From positions 5,001,311 to 5,055,885 of the forward strand of contig NZ_NKRE01000001.1 of NCBI RefSeq assembly GCF_002705925.1: 54,575 nt of DNA, read 5' to 3'. Position numbers and translations under genes: made by a program. The first letter of the stretch is position 1; each line of letters begins with the position of its first letter. The DNA is from Mycobacterium ostraviense. Lineage in GTDB: Bacteria > Actinomycetota > Actinomycetes > Mycobacteriales > Mycobacteriaceae. The notes below the pieces were generated by a model, which was not told the origin of the DNA, did no database searches, and saw nothing but the letters and a program-made list of their open reading frames with translations. Shown here piece after piece: positions 17,166 through 24,286 of the stretch.

Positions 17166-17409
17166 CTACGACAGCGAGTGGGCGGCGATGCGCGCGATCT
17201 CGGGCCGGCTGGGGATGAGCCCGGAGACGCTGCGCAAGTGGGTGCGCCAGGCCGAGATCGACGCCGGTGAGGCAGCTGGGGTCTCAAGCGAGGAGAAGCG
17301 CGAGCTGCGCGAGCTGCGCCGCAAGAACCGCGAGCTTGAGCAAACGGTCGAAATACTCAAAGCCGCAACGCATTTCTTCGCGCGGGAGTGCGACCCGCGA
17401 CACCGCTGA
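17098..17409 (+). CDS. IS3-family transposase OrfA
   Basis: 103 residues with the helix-turn-helix ISGRLGMSPETLRKWVRQAE and a C-terminal coiled coil (ELRRKNRELEQTVEILKAATHF). It is intact and starts at ATG 17,098 with GGAAGGA upstream. It overlaps orfB in the -1 frame. With orfB cut, it can make only the regulatory or DNA-binding part. Confidence 0.92.
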   Translation: MAIRYDENTKARAVRLVREHRDDYDSEWAAMRAISGRLGMSPETLRKWVRQAEIDAGEAAGVSSEEKRELRELRRKNRELEQTVEILKAATHFFARECDPRHR

Positions 17410-17705
17410 TTTGCGAGTTCATCGACGAACACCGCGAGGACTTCGGGGTCGTACCGATCTGCCGGGCGCTGGCCATACACGGCGTACAGATCGCCCCGCG
17501 CACCTTTTGGGCACACCGCGCAGCTGCGCCGTCGAAACGGGCCCTGTGGGACACCACCATCACCGAAATCCTGGCCGGCTACTTCGAACCCGACGCCGAG
17601 GGCAAACGCCCGCCAGAATCGCTGTATGGCAGTTTGAAGATGTGGGCGCATCTGCAACGCCACAACATTCCGGCGGCCCGCTGCACGGTGGAACGAATCA
17701 TGCGC
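17388..17705 (+). pseudogene. IS3-family transposase OrfB, 3'-truncated
   Basis: The frame encodes the N-terminal HTH_21-type region (FIDEHREDFGVVPICRALAI...RTFWAHRAAAPSKRALWD) up to ARCTVERIMR and is then joined to antisense sequence of another IS at 17,706. The whole DDE catalytic domain is missing, so it is inactive. Confidence 0.9.
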
Positions 17706-17898
17706 CATGCAGCAGGTTCTCGTGCAAATCCAGTTCACGGGCAACTTCAGCAACGCGCCGATTGCCATCGATCACCAGATGTGCGGCCTCGACCCTGTAC
17801 TCAGGGGTATACGAACGCCGAGGTCGTGACATAAGAACATCCTTCCAGGGGACCAGCGTCCCGCTATCTCAGATGTCCACCGTTTCTGGGGAACCTCA
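17706..17898 (-). mobile_element. IS3-family 5' fragment (inverted copy of the window end)
   Basis: 193 bp are the reverse complement of 54,383-54,575; I saw no mismatch by eye. It contains the terminal repeat (TGAGGTTCCCCAGAAACGG at 17,898 reading inward) and the first 42 codons of its OrfA (17,706-17,832, starting MSRPRRSYTPEYRVEAAHLV). It is fused tail to tail to the truncated sister IS at 17,705. Bases 17,899-18,117 beyond it hold no gene I can support. Confidence 0.9.
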
Positions 17899-18117
17899 CC
17901 CGTGGCAGCCGCCCAATGTGTGCTGGTCCCTGTTCATTCCGCACCCGTGTTGATGTGTGCCCAGGGAGAGCATCTTTGCGAGGCATCCGTCCCGCTGCGC
18001 ATCACACATCAATTACTTGATCAATCATTGTTGGAAGACAACGGAATTAGCCGCAGACAGGTCTCTAGCCCAATCATTTGGCGCGGTGCGAGCGGAAGGC
18101 CGCCACGATCCAAACAT

Positions 18118-18142
18118 TGACAGTGTAATAGTAACAGTGTCA
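18118..18142. promoter_or_regulatory. Imperfect palindrome upstream of the merR gene
   Basis: TGACAGTGT on the left and ACAGTGTCA on the right frame a 25-bp partial dyad centred at 18,130, 10 bp before the merR ATG. A TTGACA at 18,117-18,122 may be a -35 box, so the dyad sits in promoter spacer position, as MerR operators do. It is probably autoregulatory. Confidence 0.55.
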
Positions 18143-18152
18143 GTATCGACGC

Positions 18153-18773
18153 ATGGCCGAGCGGGCGTTGTGGACGCTGGACGAGCTGGTGCGACGGGTC
18201 GCCGTCAGCCTGGCCGATCCCGCGTACCCGGGAGCGCCCAACGGGCGGGTCCGGGAGCTGCCCGATCGGCGGGCGGTGCGGTGGTACACGACGGCCGGAC
18301 TCGTCGATCCGCCGGCCAAGCAGGGACGCACCGCGGTCTACAGCCCACGGCACCTGCTGCAGATAGTCGCCGTCAAACGCCTTCAGGCGCGGGGCCTTTC
18401 GCTCGCCGAGATCCAAGCCGAACTGGCCGGAGCGACCGACGCAACACTGCGCAAGGTCGCCGCCGTCCCCGACGTAGTCATTGCGCAGTCGGGGCCGACG
18501 TCACAGGAGACACCGGTACCCGGCCGTCGAAACCGCTTCTGGGCCGCCCCGCCCGCGGCCGAACCAGCGGCCGAACCAGCGGCTAAGGGCGCTGACCCGG
18601 TCACCACGTTGGCCGCCGTCCACCTGCCCGGCGGGGCACTGCTGGTGCTGCCGGCCGCACCCGACGAAGACGACATCGACGCGATCCATACCGCCGCTCG
18701 GCCACTGCTCGAACTACTGGCCGACCGTGGCTTGCTGTCAGGCCCGCCCCTCGATGAACGGAGCCCATCATGA
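18153..18773 (+). CDS. MerR-family transcriptional regulator
   Basis: 206 residues. The N-terminal winged helix is visible (WTLDELVRRVAVSLAD...RAVRWYTTAGLVDPPAKQGRTAVYSPRHLLQIVAVKRLQARGLSLAEIQAEL). A proline/alanine linker with a short AAEPAAEPAA repeat follows, then a C-terminal segment (LAAVHLPGGALLVLPA) that may bind an unknown ligand; no metal-binding cysteines are present. Its stop overlaps the start of the VIT-vWA gene by 4 nt, so it heads a three-gene operon. Confidence 0.87.
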   Translation: MAERALWTLDELVRRVAVSLADPAYPGAPNGRVRELPDRRAVRWYTTAGLVDPPAKQGRTAVYSPRHLLQIVAVKRLQARGLSLAEIQAELAGATDATLRKVAAVPDVVIAQSGPTSQETPVPGRRNRFWAAPPAAEPAAEPAAKGADPVTTLAAVHLPGGALLVLPAAPDEDDIDAIHTAARPLLELLADRGLLSGPPLDERSPS

Positions 18774-20596
18774 CCGTCCGCATCATGTCGATGACCGACG
18801 CGGAGCACCACGCCGGGCTGGGAACCCTGCATGCCGAGCGGGGCAACCTGCCGCTGGACCGCGTCGACGTTCGGGTGGATATCACCGGGCTCACCAGCCA
18901 GGTCGAGCTGACCCAGGACTTCGTCAACGTCTTCGACGTACCGCTGGAAGCCACCTACGTGTTCCCACTGCCGGATCGAGCGGCGGTCACCCGGATGCGG
19001 ATGAGCGTCGACGGGCGGGTGGTCGAGGCGAAGCTGCTGGAGCGGGAAGCTGCCCGCCGGGACTACGACGACACCATCGCGTCGGATCGTCGTGCGGCCA
19101 TCGTCGAGGAGGAGCGGCCCGACGTCTTCACCATGCGGGTGGGCAACATCTTGCCGGCCGAACGGGTCAGCGTGGCGCTCACGCTGGTCAACCCGTTGGC
19201 TTACGCGGACGGCGAGGCCACGTTTCGGTTCCCGCTGCTGGTCGCGCCGCGCTACATTCCCGGCGCCGCGATGGCGGATGGCCCGGTCGGCGACGGCTAC
19301 GCCGACGACGCCGACGTCGTCCCCGACGCCTCGCGCATCACCCCGCCGGTGCTGCTGCCCGGTTTCCCGTACCCCGTTCTCCCGGCCATCAACGTCGGTA
19401 TTGACCCCGCCGGCTTCACGCTGTCGGAGGTGCGATCGAGCCTGCCGGCGGTATCGACCGACGACGGCCGGATAAAGGTGCAGCCCGGCGAGCGGGCCAA
19501 CAAGGATTTCGTGCTACGGCTGCGCTACGGTGCCGAAGACCTCACCGATTCGCTCGTGCTGGTACCCGATGCCGACGGTGACGAGGGCACCTATCAACTC
19601 ACCGTGCTGCCGCCGGCATCAGTGGCGCCCCCGCGTCCGCGGGACGTGGTGCTGCTGCTGGACCGCTCCCGCAGCATGGCCGGATGGAAAATCGTTGGCG
19701 CGCGCCGGGTTTCAGCGCGCATCGTCGACACGCTCAGCACAGGTGACCGGTTCGCGGTACTGACCTTTGGCGACCGCATCGAGTGCCCTGCAGGTCTACC
19801 CGACGGGCTGGTCGAGGCCAGCGATCGGCACCGGTACCGGGCCATCGAGCACCTCGCCCGGGTCGACGCGTGCGGCGACACCGAGCTGCTCGCGCCCCTG
19901 CGGCAGGCTCTTGCCTTGTTGCGTGGCCCGCAGGGACGTGACGCCGTGCTCGTCCTGGTCACCGACGGGCAGGTCGGCAACGAGGACCAGCTGCTTCGCG
20001 AGCTGTCGGACGAGCTGCAGCACGTGCGGGTGTACACGGTCGGCTTGGACCAGGCCGTCAACGCCGGTTTCCTGGACCGCCTGGCCAAGGTCGGCGGCGG
20101 ACATTGCGAGCTGGTGGAAAGCGAAGACCGCCTCGACGAGGCAATGCACGCCATGCGGCGGCGCATCGGCGCGCCGCTCGCGCACTCGCTGGCACTGCAC
20201 GCCGACGGGCTGAACACCATCGCGGCCACCACGAGCCCGGTTCGGCTACCCGATCTGCTTCCGGGAGTACCGCTGGTGGTGACTGGGCGGTATCGGGGAA
20301 GCGCGAGCGGCACACTCACCCTGCGCGGCACCACCGTAGAAGGTGGGGACTGGTCGGCGATGGTCACCGGACAGCGCCGCGAAGCCCCGGCCGTCACCGC
20401 TGAGTGGGCGCGGGCCCAGCTGCGCGACCTAGAGGACCGCTACGTCGCCGCTGCCGGCGGTCTCCGAGAGGACTTGGAACAGCAAATCGTCGACACCTCG
20501 TTGCGGTTCAACGTGCTGTGCAGGTTCACCGGATACGTCGCCCATGACAGCCAGGTCACCCGGGTGGTCGCGGAGGGGAAGTGCAACACCGCGTAA
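18770..20596 (+). CDS. VIT and von Willebrand A domain protein
   Basis: 608 residues. The VIT domain spans about residues 15-150 (LDRVDVRVDITGLTSQVELTQDFVN, EATYVFPLPDRAAVTRM, PDVFTMRVGNILPAERVSVAL). The vWA domain runs from about 285 to 460 with a MIDAS motif DRSRS in VVLLLDRSRSMAGWK and LVTDGQVGNEDQ. No signal peptide is seen. Such proteins resemble the inter-alpha-trypsin inhibitor heavy chain core and are thought to bind metal-dependent partners; no enzymatic role is established in mycobacteria. It is translationally coupled to merR upstream and overlaps the DUF4349 gene by 16 nt downstream, so the three probably act together at the envelope. Confidence 0.88.
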   Translation: MTVRIMSMTDAEHHAGLGTLHAERGNLPLDRVDVRVDITGLTSQVELTQDFVNVFDVPLEATYVFPLPDRAAVTRMRMSVDGRVVEAKLLEREAARRDYDDTIASDRRAAIVEEERPDVFTMRVGNILPAERVSVALTLVNPLAYADGEATFRFPLLVAPRYIPGAAMADGPVGDGYADDADVVPDASRITPPVLLPGFPYPVLPAINVGIDPAGFTLSEVRSSLPAVSTDDGRIKVQPGERANKDFVLRLRYGAEDLTDSLVLVPDADGDEGTYQLTVLPPASVAPPRPRDVVLLLDRSRSMAGWKIVGARRVSARIVDTLSTGDRFAVLTFGDRIECPAGLPDGLVEASDRHRYRAIEHLARVDACGDTELLAPLRQALALLRGPQGRDAVLVLVTDGQVGNEDQLLRELSDELQHVRVYTVGLDQAVNAGFLDRLAKVGGGHCELVESEDRLDEAMHAMRRRIGAPLAHSLALHADGLNTIAATTSPVRLPDLLPGVPLVVTGRYRGSASGTLTLRGTTVEGGDWSAMVTGQRREAPAVTAEWARAQLRDLEDRYVAAAGGLREDLEQQIVDTSLRFNVLCRFTGYVAHDSQVTRVVAEGKCNTA

Positions 20597-21648
20597 TCCA
20601 ACCCGTCGAGGCGCCGGCCGGATGGGACCGATGGCCAGACCGGGGCAATGCCGGCACCCGCGCGGCAGAGCCGGCGGCGAAGGCGCCGTCGGCCACCCCG
20701 TCGGCCCCGGCCGCGCGAACGATCAAGCTACGCAACGCAATCGCGTTGGCCATCGTCAGTATCGTGCTGGTCGGTCTCGGCTGGGCGTGGTCGCTCAACC
20801 GCGACGGCTTGCCCGTCGTCGCCCGCGACTCCGGAGTGGCCGGCAAGCCCTCCGAAACAGCCGACGCCACCCTTCCCGAGACCAAGGGCGGCATCACCGA
20901 GAACACCGTGGCAGCCCCACAGGCGCCAGCACCGCCGCCGGACGGCACCTTCAAGCGCGACATCGTCACCACCGGTTCGCTACAGATTGTGGTCGCGGAG
21001 CCCACTCAGCTGGCCGACCGCCTCGTCTCCGCGGTCACCGACGCCGGCGGGCGGGTGGACTCGCGCTCGGAGCGGTCCGGCAGCTCTTCGCGGTCCGGGT
21101 CGCCGGTGGTCAATCTGGTGGTCCGCATTCCGGCGGACAAGCTCGACGGGGTGCTGGCCGACGTCAAGAAACTCGGGGCCGTCACGTCGATGTCGATCAA
21201 CCACGCCGACGTCACGTCGCAGCGCGTCGACCTCGATGCCCGCATCGAGGCGTTACAGACCTCGGTCAATCGGCTGCTGGAGCTGATGCGCCGCGCGGAC
21301 AACACCGCTGACCTGCTGGCCGCGGAGTCGTCGCTGACCCAACGACAGGCCGAGCTGGACTCGCTGCGGGCCCAGCGCGCCACACTTGGCGACCAGATTT
21401 CCTACGCGACGATCAACGTCAACATCTCCGCCGAACCGACCGTGACCCGGGTTGGCTTCCTTGGTGCACTCGAACGCGGCTGGCACTCGGTGCTCTCGGC
21501 TGCCTACGGCATCATGCTGACGGCCGGGTTCCTGCTGCCGTGGTTGCCGGTGCTGGCCATTCTGGTGTTGGCGATCGTCTTGGTGCTGCGCCGCTGGTCA
21601 TCCCCGCGAGCATCCACTGCGGCCAGCGGCCCGACAACCAGCTCGTGA
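20581..21648 (+). CDS. DUF4349 membrane protein
   Basis: 355 residues. A transmembrane helix lies near residues 50-70 (AIALAIVSIVLVGLGWAW). An extracytoplasmic DUF4349-type domain follows with a central coiled coil (RIEALQTSVNRLLELMRRADNTADLLAAESSLTQRQAELDSL), and a second helix pair near the C terminus (GIMLTAGFLLPWLPVLAILVLAIVLVL). It starts at GTG 20,581 inside the 3' end of the vWA gene. The role of the family is unknown; the operon with a vWA protein suggests an envelope complex. Confidence 0.83.
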   Translation: MQHRVIQPVEAPAGWDRWPDRGNAGTRAAEPAAKAPSATPSAPAARTIKLRNAIALAIVSIVLVGLGWAWSLNRDGLPVVARDSGVAGKPSETADATLPETKGGITENTVAAPQAPAPPPDGTFKRDIVTTGSLQIVVAEPTQLADRLVSAVTDAGGRVDSRSERSGSSSRSGSPVVNLVVRIPADKLDGVLADVKKLGAVTSMSINHADVTSQRVDLDARIEALQTSVNRLLELMRRADNTADLLAAESSLTQRQAELDSLRAQRATLGDQISYATINVNISAEPTVTRVGFLGALERGWHSVLSAAYGIMLTAGFLLPWLPVLAILVLAIVLVLRRWSSPRASTAASGPTTSS

Positions 21649-21654
21649 CCACCC

Positions 21655-22359
21655 TCAGCCCTTGATCGACCCGGTACGTCTCACCTTGGTGGTGGCGATG
21701 CAGACCACGTCACGGTCACCCTGGCTCCAGGTCGCCTGGGTGGGATACAGCACATAGCTCTCGAAGTCCTCGCTGTCTGCGGCGTTGGGCGCATAAGCGG
21801 CGAACGCCGACAAGCACCTCTCCCGATAGTCGCTCTCCAGGCTGGACTGACCCGGGAAACTACTTGCAGCCACCCGCAATTGCGCATACACCTCGCCCTC
21901 ATGTGGTTTGGCGCACGACACCTTCGGGAGCGTGGCGACCCGCGCATTGTCACCCGGGATCGACTCGATGCAATCGCCGACGGCGAGGCTGGTTGCGCGC
22001 ACCGAACCGTCGTTGGTTACGACCGCAGCGATGATCACCACCCCGATGAGCAACGTCCACAGCGCGGACAGCACCAGACCGGCGATTGCCATGCCGCGCC
22101 CGCCCTGACCGCGAGTCTTGATCTGTTTGAGCGCGATGATGCCGAAGATGACACTCAGCAGGACACCGCCGAGGACCCCGAAGATCAGCGAAGCGATCGC
22201 AAAGCCATTGGTGCCCCGCGGCGTCGGAGGCGGCGCATAGGGCTGGCCGTACTGACCGGGCTGCTGCGGGTAGCCGCCGTAGTAGCCGGGTTGTTGCGGG
22301 TAGGGGCCCGGCCCCGGTGGCTGGCCAGGTGGCGGATATGGCGGCGGCTGAAAGGTCAT
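21655..22359 (-). CDS. DUF4190 / septum-type membrane protein
   Basis: 234 residues. The N-terminal 45 residues are a Pro/Gly/Gln/Tyr-rich low-complexity tail (PPPGQPPGPGPYPQQ, YGGYPQQPGQYGQ). Two transmembrane helices of DUF4190 follow (FAIASLIFGVLGGVLLSVIFGIIALKQIKTRGQGGRGMAIAGLVLSALWTLLIGVVII). The C-terminal external domain has paired cysteines (GDCIESIPG, VSCAKPHEGEVYAQL, RERCLSAF, VVCIATTK). ATG 22,359 (MTFQPPPYPPPG) is the start. The C-terminal domain resembles the septum-formation DUF4190/DUF2510-associated proteins of mycobacteria. It converges on DUF4349 with 6 bp between. Confidence 0.82.
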   Translation of the reverse strand: MTFQPPPYPPPGQPPGPGPYPQQPGYYGGYPQQPGQYGQPYAPPPTPRGTNGFAIASLIFGVLGGVLLSVIFGIIALKQIKTRGQGGRGMAIAGLVLSALWTLLIGVVIIAAVVTNDGSVRATSLAVGDCIESIPGDNARVATLPKVSCAKPHEGEVYAQLRVAASSFPGQSSLESDYRERCLSAFAAYAPNAADSEDFESYVLYPTQATWSQGDRDVVCIATTKVRRTGSIKG

Positions 22360-22544
22360 GAGGGCAACCGTAATACCAGCTGCGCCACCATAGGGCGGCG
22401 TCGACAATATCGGCACCCTTGGGCAGCCGATCGGGTTTCGCCGCTATCGCCAGGCGCGTCGCCGCCCGCCGCGCGTCGGGGGTGCGACCGCGCTTCGTTA
22501 AACTATCTAAGTATCCGCTGGTCCGAGAATGAGAGAGCAGGCAT

Positions 22545-23461
22545 ATGCCACGCACAGACAACGACACCTGGGACTTGGCAACCAGTGTGGGGGCGACGGC
22601 CACGATGGTGGCGGCGGCCCGGGCGATTGCCACCAAGGCCCCGCACCCCTTGATCGAGGACCGGTTTGCCGAACCGCTGGTCCGTGCCGTCGGCGTGGAC
22701 TTCTTCACTCGGTGGGCCACCGGCGACTTGGTCGCTGCCGACGTCGACGACGACGACTCCGCTTGGAAGCTCGAGCACATGCCCGATGCGATGGCCTCAC
22801 GGACTCGCTTCTTCGACTCGTTCTTCCACGACGCGACGCAGGCCGGGATTCGTCAGGCCGTGACGTGGCGTCGGGTCTGGACGCGCGCGCCTACCGGTTG
22901 GCATGGCCGGCCGATATGACGGTGTTCGAGATCGACCAGCCGCAGGTGATCGGGTTCAAGACCGCCACCCTGGCCGGGCTGGGAGCCGCCCCGACCGCGG
23001 ATTTGCGCACGGTTGCCGTCGATCTGCGCCACGATTGGCCGAAAGCCTTGCTGCACACGGGTTTTGACAGAAGCCGGCCGACCGCGTGGATCGCCGAGGG
23101 GCTCTTTGGTTACCTGCCGCCGGCTGCTCAGGATCGCTTGCTGGACAACATCACTGCGCTCAGCGCCGACGGCAGCCGGCTGGGCTGCGAGGCGGTCCCG
23201 GACATGTGGCAGCTGGACGTCGACAAAGCCCGGGAGATGATGCGCCGGGCCACCGCTAAGTGGCGGGAACACGGTTTCGACCTCGAGTTCGCCGGTCTGG
23301 GCTACGAGGGCGAGCGCAACGACGTCGGCGGCTATCTGGAATGCCTGGGGTGGCGCTCCGCCGGTACCCGGATGAGCCAGCTGTTGGCCGACAACGGTCT
23401 TGCGGCGATCCCCCAAACCAACGACTCGGTGTCGATGGCCGACACCATCTCTCCTTACTGA
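22545..23461 (+). pseudogene. TIGR00027-type SAM-dependent methyltransferase, frameshifted
   Basis: The N-terminal third (MPRTDNDTWDLATSVGATAT, then ...DRFAEPLVRAVGVDFF) and the rest (ASGLDARAYRLAWPADMTVFEIDQPQV...FGYLPPAAQDRLLDNITAL) belong to the mycobacterial family of putative S-adenosylmethionine methyltransferases of about 305 residues. The two parts are in different frames: near 22,863 the sequence GCCGTGACGTGGCG lacks one base compared with the expected AVIVASG. It is otherwise complete, ending SVSMADTISPY. It may be a real pseudogene or a base-calling error; the family has many paralogues in mycobacteria. Confidence 0.87.
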
Positions 23462-23465
23462 GCGC

Positions 23466-24115
23466 ATGACGCAACCGCGTCGTCGCGGGCTCAACGGCGT
23501 CGTCACCCGGGTGTGGAGCCTGCTGGCCCCGGCCTACGACCTGCCGGTCTTGCAGCAGTGGGTGTACCGTCCGCCGCACGACGAGGTGATTGCCCAACTG
23601 CGCGCCCACGGATCGTGCAAGATCGCTGACATCGCCTGCGGCACTGGCATTCTCAGCGACCGCATGCAGCGCGAATTGGATCCCGACGAGATCTACGGCG
23701 TCGACATGTCCGATGGCATGCTCAATCAGGCTCGCGCCAGGTCCAACCGAGTGCACTGGTTACGCGGCCCCGCCGAGCAACTGCCCTTCGACGATGGCGC
23801 ACTCGACGCCGTCGTGACGGCCTCGGCGTTTCACTTCTTCGATCAGCCGGCGGCGTTGCGGGAATTCCATCGGGTGCTGGCGCCCGGCGGGCTGGTGGCC
23901 GTTGCGGCCCTGAGCGCACGCCAACCGCTGCTGCAGGCGCCCTCGGCCGGCAGGTGGAAGCCGCAGCACAATGCCTCGCCGGCCGAAATGCGGGACTGTT
24001 CGAAGGCGCCGGGTTCATCGTGAGCGATCAGCACCGGGTCCGGCGACCGATCTGGACGAAGATCGTGTCAGACCTGATCACCGTCGGCACCAAGAGCCCA
24101 ACGCCGACCACATAA
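23466..24115 (+). pseudogene. Class I SAM-dependent methyltransferase, frameshifted near the 3' end
   Basis: It starts at ATG 23,466, 4 nt after the previous stop, and encodes a Rossmann methyltransferase (motif I ADIACGTGILS, then YGVDMSDGML, DAVVTASAFHFFDQP, REFHRVLAPGGLVAV). Near 23,995 the frame slips. Restored, the tail would read LFEGAGFIVSDQHRV and end at TAA 24,115. As read, it stops at 24,023 with a wrong tail. Only the last 38 codons or so are affected, so some function could remain. The two adjacent frameshifted methyltransferases were probably an operon. Bases 24,116-24,286 show nothing I can support. Confidence 0.82.
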
Positions 24116-24286
24116 GAACGCCCTACGGTCGGTGCCCGAAAACCCCGAAGAGGTTGTCACGCACGCGCTACCTCCGCGCGCATTTTCTCGGCGAACAAGC
24201 CGACTGCCCGTAACGGCCGCAGACCAAGATAGCGGCGCGGACTGCGTGCATGCTCCAGTGGCTGCCGCAGTCGCAGCCGGCGCCGG

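Larger units (their letters stand above)
17047..17705 (+). mobile_element. IS3-family element, 3'-truncated
   Basis: It begins TGAACCGTCCCGGGTTTT, the same terminal repeat type as the element in hsdR, but the leader and genes differ at many positions, so it is a sister element. It holds an intact orfA and the first 106 codons or so of orfB. It is cut exactly at 17,705/17,706, where a fragment of another IS in opposite orientation begins. The other end is absent, so no target duplication can be read. Confidence 0.88.

Noticed and set aside
17899..18117. Possible coding remnant between the IS fragment and merR
   Set aside because: Short open stretches only, without a ribosome binding site or recognisable motif.
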